DNA of 64,000 nt from positions 108,082,025-108,146,024 of the forward strand of contig OZ038379.1 in the NCBI GenBank assembly GCA_964036045.1, written 5' to 3'. Origin of the DNA: Eutreptiella sp. 'Long Island Sound 2002' (Eukaryota > Euglenozoa > Euglenophyceae > Eutreptiales > Eutreptiaceae). The notes below the pieces were generated by a model, which was given only the letters and a program-made list of their open reading frames with translations, had not been told where the DNA came from and ran no database searches. Shown one piece after another: positions 24,401-34,100 of the stretch (positions are counted from its first letter, which is position 1; every line of letters starts with the position of its first letter). A program made the translations under genes and the position numbers.

Positions 24401-26069
24401 TGGGCAATTGTTTGTTCCGATACGTGTTCAGTTCCAGTGAGAGACAGGGATGTCTCCTGTAGTGGTATCGTGTGTGTGCCGCCCAATCAATGCAAATCAT
24501 GCTCAAACTGCGAGGTCAAACACATATATCCTGCTTCTTCTAAGCGACAGAACCATGAGTTCAGAAGTTCTGGTGCCCCACCGACAGGCTGTTAGGAACT
24601 GGGTCGAAAGACACTGCCAGGCAGGTAACAAGAGGGGGTGGCGCAGTGCTCCTACTGCATCCTGCAGCCCACACATGCTGTCCCCGTGCTTCCTCGGTGC
24701 AGGCCCCACTGGGCGAGTCCACAGTGCTGTCAGCGACCGTGCGGGCTTGTGCCTACGAGGCTCGCTGGAGCTCTTGTGCTGGGGGTCCGGGGGTTGGGGG
24801 TGGGCCTGGGGTGAGCGAAACAGAGGGCGTGCTCTGAGTGTATCCGTCCTGGATCTCTCTACCATGCGTTCTACCTGAATGCTGGGGTCCGCGCTGATGA
24901 CCCCAAGGGCACATGTAAGCCCTTCCAGTGCACAAAAGGGGGCGGGTACTCAGGTGAAACCGACGTCCCGCCCCGACTGTATGTTGACGCTCCACTGAAG
25001 CAGAGCAGCGACTCTGGGTCTGCTCCTGTGTGTTGCGCTGTGTGTGCGCTGTGTCACTGGCGACGTTGGAGGGCCCCCCCTAGGGCCTGAACTGAGGTTG
25101 CCCCTGGAGCTGGGGTGATAGCATGAGATCTCCTAGACGTGAAAGAAAACTAGAAATGGACGAAAGGGTGATACGTAGAGATCCGGCTGGGGGTCCCCAA
25201 AGGACTGTGTGTGTGTGTGTGTGCCAAGGGGGGCATACCGCATTAAAGGGGAAGGCCTGCATGGGTCCAGGGGTAGGCGCCCAGCGGAGGGGGCCGGTGC
25301 CAAAGAGGATGTCTGATGAGAATCATCAGGACTGCACTGGCCCCCCTTGAGTGTCGTCACCCTCGCCTAGGCCAGAGCCTCTGACAGCTGGGGGTTGTGA
25401 GACCTCAGTGCCTGCACGCCCATGCCGCTCTGGCCGGCGTGCTCGTTTGCCCGGCGGGCCGCCCTGGGGAGGTGTCTCTCCCCTCGGTCACTTCGTCCCC
25501 GTGCGCCAGTGGTCGGGCTGGCTCTGACCGGCTCCTGGTGCAGGGCGCCCCTGGTGCGTGCCTCCCCCCCCCCTCACCGGCGTGTGCTGGACGCGTCTCT
25601 TGGGGGCTGGGGGTTGTCCCCCCTCCCCCCGACCTGGTGTCCTCTGGCTGGCTCTGTGCGCCCCCAGGCGCCGCGGTGGGCTGGGTGCTTGCCCCGCGGC
25701 AGGGCGGCACATCGCAGGCACCCGCGGGTGCCCCTGGTGCCCTTGGGCACAGCAGTACCGTACTTCCCTGTGCGCCAGCGCGCACGCTCTGCACGGTTGG
25801 TGTCCGTGTGCCTCGCACACCCACGTCTTTCGCCGCCGCTTGTGTGTCTCTGGCCTGCGTTGCCGTGTGCGCGCGTGTTGTTGTGTGAAGCGTATGGTAT
25901 GTGGCTCCTGGCTCCCATTCTCTGGCTCCATGTCCACCACTTGAAAGGCGGGTGCCTCTTGTCGTCGGGTACTGTGGGTTTCGCATAGAAGTCCATGCCG
26001 TAGTGCAGCGCAGAGCGCTTGGCTCCCCCTTTTGCCGGGCACCGCCTCCTGCCCACCGGCGTCGCTGGG
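21421..26069. other. 4.6-kb stretch of the AT-richer island without a confident gene
   Basis: Only short ORFs are present (up to about 140 codons), none with a motif I trust. Notable content: a diverged direct repeat containing GTATGCATATGCAGCAATGT at about 22,792 and 23,573, with similar flanks; long G runs near 22,825, 23,486 and 24,369; a (GT)n microsatellite at about 25,206-25,222; and a locally GC-rich patch at 25,390-26,060 in which frames overlap on both strands and are probably noncoding. Confidence 0.4.
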
Positions 26070-26684
26070 CCAGACCTGGAGTTAGAGTGTATCCGCATTA
26101 GCGCGGGATACACACTTTTTGCTTTTGGGGTACACACAGGATACACACTCTACAACCCTGGGATACACATGTGAAACATGCAAACCATGAAAAAAGAAAG
26201 AGAAATCTTGGCCATCCCCCACAGGATACATGCTATGGTAACATGCACCCTAGACACGGCTCCAAGCAGTGGGGAAAACTATTGGTCTCAGCATAGGCAG
26301 CAGCGGAATGGTAATGCAGGCAGCCGCAGACCTTTTGGTTGGCGTTTCGAACCCTGGTGCGGCCAATGTGGGGAGTGCTGCCGTTGCCGTCCAACCAGGT
26401 ACGATCTTGCGACCTAAAATCCTGCATCCAAGTGCGTTACCGTTCGACCAAGGCTGGATGTGACATAAATGTGTCTCTCCATTGCTTGGAGCCTTCAAGC
26501 CGCAAGGGAACGAAGGACTGGGGAACTGAGCGCGTAGGACTATAAATGAAGGAAACGTTGAGATACACATGTGATATACACACTTGAAAGTTGGGATACA
26601 CATTGGACACACACTTCGAAAGCCTGGGATATAGTCGGATAGAAGAATTACAAGTTTTGGGATACACTCTAACTCCAGGTCTGG
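26070..26684. mobile_element. Short element with perfect 25-bp terminal inverted repeats (MITE-like)
   Basis: Positions 26,070-26,094 and 26,660-26,684 are exact reverse complements over 25 bp (core GGAGTTAGAGTGTATCC on the left). Inside, GGATACACA or close variants recur on the plus strand near both ends (26,106; 26,139; 26,161; 26,562; 26,594), like subterminal transposase-binding repeats. Length is 615 bp and there is no transposase ORF. I could not identify a target-site duplication: the flanks (CGCTGGG and TATAGG) do not match. A non-autonomous DNA transposon is the best reading, superfamily unknown. Confidence 0.65.
26335..26460 (-). other. tRNA-like segment inside the inverted-repeat element
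   Basis: On the minus strand, TGGTCGAACGGTAAC (about 26,449-26,435) resembles a Pol III A box, and GGTTCGAAACG (about 26,353-26,343) resembles a B box. The spacing is too long for a simple tRNA, and a second A-box-like TGGTTGGACGGCAAC lies between them. I cannot fold an acceptor stem. It may be a decayed tRNA or a tRNA-derived SINE head captured by the element. Confidence 0.3.
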
Positions 26685-27185
26685 TATAGGCTGATGTGGA
26701 TTGGGCGGGTTGTTGTTCCCTCTTTGCAGAACAGGAATGAAGGCAACGAGGAGGAGGGGACCACATGCTGTGCTTCTCCAATACAGTCCTCCTCTTTTGG
26801 TAAGCATGTGACATGGTTGCAAGTATAAGCTGCTGGAATGGGGTCTGCGGTGCTTCATAAGTGCATACCTGCAGCTGATCAGTTCCAATACCTGCATTGC
26901 CTACGCTGGTAGGTTGGAGCTCAATGGTCGGTTCTCCTTGGAACTTGGCTCTTGAAAACACTTGATGGCACTTCGAGTACTATGCACATCGTTGGACAGC
27001 TGCAAAGCATGGCACTTCTTCTTTGGGTCATGCATCCAAGCGCTCACAAACCTGAAGAAAGCAGAAAAAAAATACTTTGGCACAGTAGCAGACGCAGACC
27101 AATTATCAAAAAAAAAGAGATGGTGAGTGTCCCTCAGTCATGTCATAAGTGAATCAATAACCTAAAGAATGAACAACTTTGCGGA

Positions 27186-27719
27186 ATGCTTGTGTCACAA
27201 ATGTGCCCGCGTCTGCAACGGGCTGTTGCTACTGTGTGCCATGCCGAGCAACCACGAGCCACCTCACACTGTCTGCATTACACACTGAAGGTTACTGAAT
27301 CCTCCTGCGTTCCACAGTGTGAGACACAACAGATTGAACGCGGTGAGTCTCTCATGTGGGTTGGTGCCTTTGTGCGGAACCACAAGGATATCTCCAGGCG
27401 CCACTATACACATGTCCGTAATGCCATGGAGACTATTTTGAGTGCTTATGGTGTACCAATCAAAATCCCCAGAACTCTCAGGGTACAGCATGAAAGTCAA
27501 TCCCCTAGGTGTTTTCCCAATGCGGTCGCATACTATTACTCACCAACAAGGCGCGGCGAGGCAGCTGTTGTTGAATTTTTGTTGGCTATCAAGCGAAAGG
27601 CTGTCAGAACCGTCACTGGAGTAATTTGCATCAATGGGAAACCAAAGAGGATGTACCACATTTCCATGTACCATCATTGGAATCATCCAGAATATTTTGA
27701 TGATTCGGACTTCCAATGA
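27186..27719 (+). CDS. Unrecognised 177-residue protein, possibly 5'-frameshifted
   Basis: Open frame from ATG 27,186 to TGA. I do not recognise the family. It contains CVPQCETQQIERGESLMWVG and a His/Tyr-rich C terminus (MYHISMYHHWNHPEYFDD). An overlapping upstream frame starting at ATG 27,168 encodes a cysteine cluster (ECLCHKCARVCNG) before stopping, so the true N terminus may be that cluster joined by a frameshift. A small transmembrane ORF follows 30 bp downstream on the same strand. Gene-like amino-acid content supports coding. Function is unknown. Confidence 0.45.
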   Translation: MLVSQMCPRLQRAVATVCHAEQPRATSHCLHYTLKVTESSCVPQCETQQIERGESLMWVGAFVRNHKDISRRHYTHVRNAMETILSAYGVPIKIPRTLRVQHESQSPRCFPNAVAYYYSPTRRGEAAVVEFLLAIKRKAVRTVTGVICINGKPKRMYHISMYHHWNHPEYFDDSDFQ

Positions 27720-27749
27720 ATACCGCCGCTTGTCAGGGCTGCGATACCA

Positions 27750-27959
27750 ATGGCCTGGACAGACCACAGAGCAGCACATGAACTTTTTCGGTCACTCGTT
27801 CGCCAAACCGAGCGGGGCACAGGACAGGGACTGAAGAAACTGATTCTCCTTCTGTTTTTGGCCTGTCTTATTGTGGCATGGCTAGCACGTTATGTACACA
27901 GAGGATACCGGCTCCGTTTCCATTTTCTTGTACACACTGTCTGTGCCCTTACCAAGTAA
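27750..27959 (+). CDS. Small single-pass membrane protein, 69 residues
   Basis: ATG at 27,750, TAA at 27,957. After a charged N-terminal half (MAWTDHRAAHELFRSLVRQT) comes one clear transmembrane segment, LILLLFLACLIVAWLA, flanked by LKK and RYVHRGYR, then a short basic tail. It begins 30 bp after the preceding ORF on the same strand, a compact spacing more like viral or organellar gene packing than the rest of the window. No family recognised. Confidence 0.45.
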   Translation: MAWTDHRAAHELFRSLVRQTERGTGQGLKKLILLLFLACLIVAWLARYVHRGYRLRFHFLVHTVCALTK

Positions 27960-28116
27960 TACGCCGCACTTGATGCACTTCCTGTTTCCCAATTCGGTGG
28001 AACATAGATGATTGATGCATGCCTGCCACACAGGCCGCGAGACGCTGCGACGAACCGTGTAGATTTCTTCGCCACATTCTGCATTTAACAGCTCTTTAAA
28101 TTCACCATTTTCTGCT

Positions 28117-28987
28117 CTACTCGTCTTCTGGTGCAGCTCTTATGTGCAGTCTGGGATTGGCGTTGGGGGTGGGCTGCTGTGTTATCCAGCGCCGCAAAGG
28201 TCCCAGATCAGGGTCAGAAGCTGATTGAGCTGCACCTGCCCATGTGTCAATCAATAACTGTAGTGTAGACACGACGATGCCACTGTGTGTTGGCATCTCT
28301 TCCCCTGAGTGCCGAATATTATCTGTCATCCACCTAACCAAAGGTTGCAGGAACACCATGAAATAGGCATTAGCTGTCCATAAATTTAGCAACGACTGTG
28401 GGTTGAACCCGGTAAACACGGTAAGGATTACATCGGTAAATGAATCATTGTAATTGTCCAGTATGCCTGGTACGAGGTACATTATCCCGGCTGGTACCAC
28501 CACATTTTGACTTCTGATGTAGTTCGGCATGTAAAGAGGACTGAGTGCTAGTAATAGCCTTGCACTTTGTGTCAGTTCTTGCGCCGCCTGTCTAACTTGC
28601 ACACTGTCTCTGAGATGTACTTCAGGCCAACAGTCGATCATACGAACACGTTCTGGGGATCTTGACACTGGTGCGTTGCATCCATGGACCAGGCACCTAT
28701 CAAATACTCGTGTGTTACATAGTGAGCAGATTGTGTGGCCACAGCATAGCCTGTACAATACGTAAAGTGCGGATTGTATGGGGTAAATGCATTTGTTGGT
28801 TCTTGATCAGAACGCAGTAACGCGCTCTGGAGAAACCAGGGAAGTTACCGTCAGCATCATTATTATCACCAGCATTGGCATTCCAAGTCAGCCTCAGAGT
28901 CCCAGTGTTTGTATACTGCGTACCTTCCGAATCATATATTAGTAGGAACTGGGCTGGAATTTCACATAGGTAGGTAGGTAGGTGCAT
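28117..28987 (-). pseudogene. RING-like zinc-finger protein gene, 5' part shifted and cut by the LINE
   Basis: The main frame (28,797 down to 28,117) contains the second half of a RING-type signature: CCGHTICSLC, then CLVHGC. It continues into a roughly 180-residue helical region (for example VPAGIMYLVPGILDNYNDSF) with no further motif. An upstream frame (28,987-28,715) reads LCEIPAQFLLIYDSEG...RARYCVLIKNQQ and overlaps it out of phase, so a frameshift near 28,760 probably separates the two parts. Only part of the first zinc-ligand set is visible. RING proteins usually act as ubiquitin ligases. The gene body is truncated at 28,985 by the LINE 3' end. I read the TTG at 28,758 as an internal codon, not a start. 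Confidence 0.45.
28967..28982. repeat. (TAGG)4 microsatellite at the LINE 3' border
   Basis: Four tandem TAGG units lie exactly where AT-rich gene-like DNA changes to the GC-rich LINE. On the LINE strand this is (CCTA)4, consistent with the short tandem tails some non-LTR elements carry instead of poly-A. It could also be an independent microsatellite. Confidence 0.45.
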
Positions 28988-31292
28988 TCGGTCGTGGAGG
29001 GGCGCCCCTTGGTTCCCCCTGGCGTCGCCCCTCTGACAAACAGGAAGAGGCTCCGCGCGTGAAGAGGGGAGGCGGCTTACATCCCGCTAGACCTGACTGT
29101 TGGCTTTCAAAAAAACGGCCCCGGGCAACACCGGGAGGGCTGATTGCCGCCGGCGTGACGTGCTTGTCTCGCCAGGAGGGTGTGCCCCCGTGCTTGCGCA
29201 CGTCCTCTCCTTTGGGCAGAACCCTAGAGGTTCACCGGACTTCCTGGCGTATCCCGTTCCCAAGGCATGCATGCACGTTCTTGGTACTAGGGTTCCGAGG
29301 CGCTTGGGTGTTGCACGCTCCGCCTCGAGTCCCAAAGCAGCGCAGGGCTTAGGATGCAGCCTTACCCCCGGTCTCAGGATCTCGTTTGGCTGGGTCACCT
29401 GGCTGGGCCCGGGCTGTGGGCACTGGGTTTCCTACTGTTGTGCGGCGTTTGTGTTTCGGTCCGGGTTGCGGTTGGGTGTGGGTTTTGTTAACCCCGCCAG
29501 TCCTGGCTGGGGTCTTGGGTGGGTGTGTTTGGGCACGGTTTGTCGTGTTGTCCCTGTTTTGCCGGCTGTTCGAGGTTGGGCTTAGGTTTCGGCCTGCTTA
29601 TAAGACGTGTGTGGTTTCGTGCGCGCTCTGCTTGCCCCCCGTGCTTTCTGGTTCAGGTGTGCGATGTGGGTGTGCGTGCTGGGCCCGGGTCTCGGCTGTG
29701 CCCCGCCCTTCTTGGCTGGGTTGTCGGGGTGTGTTTTTTGCGCTTTTGTTTCTTGTTTGCTTTGTGGTCCCTGTCCCCCCATCCCCTTTTTTTCGGGCTG
29801 GGCTGCTGGCTCTTTTTTTTTTCGTGGTGTGTGTCTGCATGTTTCGGTGTCCCTTTCCTCCGGTGGGCCGCTGTTCCTGGCTTGATGTTGCCCGTTTTGG
29901 CTGGGTGGTCCCCCTGTGCCTCTTTGGGGGTCCTGTCCTCGGTGCCTTTCTGGGGGGGGGGTTTTGGCCGCCTCTTGTGGTGTTGGCGGGCGTTTTGGTG
30001 GCTGTCGGCTGTTTTCGCGCCCCCCCCCCTTTTTTTTTCTTATCTTTTGGGGGGGGGCCTGCCTGTTCCTCCCTCTGCCTTCCCTTGGCTGGCGCACGCA
30101 CTGGCCCGCATTTAGTGTGGTCTTCCGGGCTGCTGTTGGCGGTTGCGTTCTGTTTGGCCGTGTTCCGGCCCCATGGGTCGGGTCGGCTATGTACACGTTG
30201 GGCTCGGCGCCCCTTCCTGCCGCGTTAGGTCCTCGCTCTGCCAGCTGGGCGGCTGCATCAGGCAGCTGCGTGTGGCTCTGGGTTAGGGGGCTGGGGTTGT
30301 TCGTGTCCTTTCTCCTCTGCGGTGCCGGTTTTTAACCATCTGGGTGGTCCGCCACCGTTGTTGCCGGGCGCGCGCTGGCCCCGTGTGTGGCCTGCGGTGC
30401 CGGTGTGTGGCGTGCTGGTGCGGCGCCTTCCGGGGTGTGCGGGGGCTTGTTTCGGTTAGTCCTTCAGGTTAGGGTCAGTCGTGCCGTGTTGTGCCGCTCT
30501 GTGCCGCGTCGCGTCTCGTCGTGCTGTGGCGCGTTGCACTGTGGCCCGCTGGGGTGCGGTGTGCTGTGGTCTCGCGTTGTGCCGTGGTGGGTCAGTGGAA
30601 GTCAGCCTGGCCTATTTTGTGGTGCGGAGTGCGGGCCGGAGTGTGGCTGGCTGGTGGCTTCGGGGTGCGGTTAGGTGTGGGTGTCTCGCAGGGTCCGTGC
30701 TGTGGGGGCCTGGGCGTTCCCCTCGGGCTGGTGGGTCAGGTAGGCGTCTGTGGGGTTGCCCTCCCTGGGGGCCTGTGCCTTGGTCCCGTGTCCTCTAAGG
30801 GTCCCGGTCCCTAGCCCTGGTCGCTGTGGCCGTGCCTTCGTCCTCTTCCGGTGCCTGTGAGGTGGCCCTTCTGGCGGCCAGGGGTCGTCGCCTGGCGGTG
30901 AGGGCGTGGTGGTGCGCCGTGCGGCGGCGTTCTCTGCGGCTTCCTCTGTGGGTGTGGCCCGTTCTCCCCGTGTAGGTGTGCCCTCCATTCCCCGTGTGGT
31001 TTCCGGTGGCTGCTGGGTGTGCGCTGGTGTGATCCGTACGGCGTCCGATGCTTGCTTCGGCGGTGCATGTTGGGGGGTGCGCCCCCGGGAGTCGTGGGGC
31101 ATTCGGTGGGGGTGGGGTGGCGCTGGTCTCCCCGTCGTGGTATGCCCTTCCTGGGTGTCGGTCGTGGCGTTTTCCGTGGTGCCCTTTTCCTCCGTGCCTT
31201 GGTCCCCGCTCCTGCCCCTTCCTGGTTCTTGGGTGGTTTCCTGCCCCCATGTGAAGTCTCTTCCGGCGCCCTGTCCCTATGGGTGTCTGCCC
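28983..31292 (-). other. Probable 3' untranslated region of the LINE
   Basis: 2.3 kb with no credible gene. The plus strand is G/T-rich (LINE sense strand C/A-rich) with several T runs. Minus-strand frames here are dominated by Pro, Arg, Thr and Gly and look like composition artefacts. Placement follows from the end of the LINE frame at 31,293 and the tail-like microsatellite at 28,967. Confidence 0.4.
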
Positions 31293-34100
31293 TCACTTTG
31301 AGCCCCTCCGTGCCCTCTTGCCTGAGTGCCCCTTGGTGTCCCTTGCCCTCCCCTTGCCCTTGTCCTTCCCCTTCCTGGTGTGGTGGTGGCGGGAGGGGCG
31401 GGGTGGGGAGGAGGAGCCGATGGCCCAGGCCTGGGGGTGGGTGGCCTGGAGCCATTGGTGGAGGGCTTGGGGGCCCTGGACCGCATCGCGGAGGAGTGCT
31501 CTCCATGCTGCTTGCGGCATGATGGCTTGCAGGGCGGCCTCCTCGGGGTCAGCGGGGGTGCAGGTGCGCATCTCCTCGAAGGTATGCACCATGTGCACCC
31601 CATCTTGCCTTCCCGCTCCCCCGGCCCACTTCTACCAGCGGCGGAGCTCCTGCAAAGCAGGGGCAGACCACCAGGCGAGGTGGGCGGGGGCCTGGGGGGG
31701 GGAGGGGTCCGTGCCCGGGGTCCTGGAGCGGCGGGGGGAGGACGGGGACCTGTGGTGGTGGTGGGGGTGGCGGTGCCTGGGGGAGCGGGAGCGGCGGTGG
31801 CGGGGGCTGGCGGTGGAGGACGGGTACGGGCGGAGGGGGAAAAGGGAGGGGGAGTTGGACATGGGGCGGCGGTGGCGCGCTTGGTGGCGTCTGGGGGAGC
31901 GGGCGTGGTGGTGGCGGGGGCTGGGGGTGGTGGATCGGTCTGGGCGGCGGGGGGAGCGGGGACCCCGGCAGGGCCTGTGGGGGGAGGAGGAGGAGGACGT
32001 GTGGCGGCGGTGGCGTGCCCCGCGGCGCCAGGGGGAAGCGGGAGTCGTGGTGGCGGCAGCTGGGGGTGGGGGTCGTGTACCGCCGGAGAGGGGAGGGGGA
32101 GGTGGACATGGGGCGGCGGTGGCGCTCGTGGTGGCGCCCGGGGGAGCGGGAGCGGCGGGAGCGGGGTCCAGGGGGGTCGTGGTGGCACCTGGGGGAGCAG
32201 GAGCGGCGCGAGTGGGTGGTTGAGGCGTGGTGGCGGTATGAAGAGTGTGGGCGTCGGGGGCGAGTCTGCCGTGTTGGGAGGGAGCGGGAGCGCCGCTGTT
32301 TGCGGAACCAGGGCCTCATCGCTCGAGTCCGGCCAGTGAGGAGGCGTCAGCGGGTCCTGGGGGGCCTCTCGTGGTGCTGTCTGGTACTGGGGGGGGGAAG
32401 GGAGGTCACCTGTCGTCCATGGATCCGCCACGTAGGGGTGTGGTGGCAGCAGCGGCTGGTGGTATGGGTCGAGTGAGTGTCCTTGGCGGGGCTGGCCCCA
32501 GGGAGCCCCTTTGGCGTGGACGTGGTGGCCGGGGCGATATGGTTCCTGGTACGGGGGGGGTGGCTGGTACGGGGGGGGCTGCCCCTGGTGGTAGGTGGGG
32601 TATGCGGGTGGAGCGCTCGGTGGCTGCCATCCCATTCGCTGCTGCTGTTCGTGCACGGGGGGTTGTGGCCCGGTGGGGTAGGGTGGTGGGCAGTGGTAGT
32701 GGTGGGGGTGGTGTCGGTGGTGGTGGTGGTGGTGGGGCCGCTGGTGGTGGTGGCGTTGGTAGTGGTGGGGTTGGTGCTGCGGGTATGGCCCTTGGACCCC
32801 TTTTGGGTATTCCGGCCCCGCTTGTCGGGGTGGGGGGTCGGGAATCGTGCGCAGCCCCTGGGGCTGCACTATGTGGTGGGCAGGGGGGGCGGGTCGGGGC
32901 CGGGCTTGACAGTGACGGTGGTCGAGGGGTCTCACGTCCCTGGGTCGGTTTGGCCGGCGGTGGTGGTCGTTTGTGGGGGATGGATGACGGGGCGCTTGGT
33001 GAAAGGGATGTTGACGAGGGTTTGGACGGGTTCGTGTTTGTGGTGGCCACCTCTGCGGTGGTAATGGCTGCCGGTGGGAGGGGGGCGTGGGTTGTGGTGG
33101 GTGGGGGGTCCTGGATTGGGTTAGGGTTTGGGTTAGGGCGGTGTCGGTTGGGTTTGTGTCGTTGTGTTTGTGGTGTTGTGTGTGCTCGCTTGGGCGCCAG
33201 TTTGGGTTTGGGGTCGGGTTTGGGGTTGCGGTCCGGTTCCAGGTTGAGGAGGACCTCTGTCTGGAGGTGTGAGGGCGCCGATGTCGGGTCGGGGGTCTTC
33301 CCAGTGCGTTGCCGGGGTGCCTGAGTCGCCTGTTTGGGGGTCGGGGTATCGGTGTGTGCGGCCGCGGCTTTAACTTTTGCCGTGGCCTTGAGGATGAGGG
33401 CGGCAGGGAGGGGGGGGTCGGAGGATGAGGTGGAGGAGTTGGATGAGGATGAGGATCAGGAGGAGGTGATGGAAGCGGGTTGGGCTGTGATGCGGGCGGG
33501 CTTGTGGGCGGCGGCGTGTGCTGCGGCCACGGCGGGGAGGATGGAGGGCATGTCTTCTGGCTGTAGGTTGGGGGCGGGCAGCTGCGGGGGCCCGGTCGTG
33601 ACCTGGCGGCCCGGCGGGCCAATCTGGTCGGCAGCGGCGGGGGAGGGAGGCGCGGGGCTGTGGCCTTCTCCTTCTGGGCTTGGCGGGGCCGGGGTCCTGC
33701 AATGTGTGAGGTTGTGTGGGTTGGCGTCCGCAGGGGGGGAACAGTTTGCGTGGGCTGCATTCAGGGGCCGGGGGGGGTGTGCCTGGGTCTTCTGGGGTGT
33801 GTGCGGGGGGCGTGGCCGGGCCACTTGGTTGGGTGGGCGTGCTGCGGGGCGCGGGGCTCCTCTCGGCGGGTGTGTGCGGGTTGTCGAGTGTGGGGGGTGG
33901 TGAGGGGTGTCCGGCGGGTGGGTGTGTGGCGGGTGTGTGCTGGTGGTCGGGCGGGTAGCGGAGGCCCGTGTCGCGGGGCCCGGGGGTGCGCGCGATGGTG
34001 GGCGTGTGTGAGTCTCCGGTTGAGCAGCGAGAGGGGAGGGGCATGGGCCGGGATTGTGTGGTGGGGTGTGTTGTGTCGGTGTATGTGTCCGCTTCGCCGC
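31293..34100 (-). pseudogene. LINE ORF C-terminal tail: Pro/Ser/His-rich region plus terminal MPQAAW domain
   Basis: After the protease the LINE protein continues as very low-complexity sequence that changes frame several times: Thr/Pro-rich, a serine run (about 33,455-33,410), a His/Tyr/Pro-rich part (about 32,800-32,450; QQQRMGWQPP, PPPYQEPYRPG), then Pro/Ala. The end is ordinary sequence in one frame: WWSAPALQELRRW, an in-frame TAG near 31,630, HTFEEMRTC, MPQAAWRALLRDAV, and a basic end, SGKRARRGSK. The plus strand is correspondingly GGTGG-rich. The terminal domain recurs at about 1.8-1.9 kb. Function unknown; such tails may bind nucleic acid. Confidence 0.45.

Noticed and set aside
25405-26146. 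Overlapping ORFs of up to 193 codons on both strands
   Set aside because: A local GC-rich patch where stops are rare. Low-complexity products without motifs.
29386-30228. 280-codon plus-strand ORF rich in Leu, Phe, Val, Cys, looking like membrane segments
   Set aside because: It comes from the G/T-rich composition of the LINE 3' region, which makes hydrophobic codons in any plus frame.
33118-33141. Telomere-like TTAGGG/TTTGGG words
   Set aside because: Only two or three imperfect units within the Asn/Pro-coding LINE tail. Not a telomeric tract.
31277-33760. 827-codon minus-strand ORF
   Set aside because: Extremely Pro/Thr/Ala-rich with frame-switching evidence on either side. Annotated as the LINE tail, not as an independent gene.
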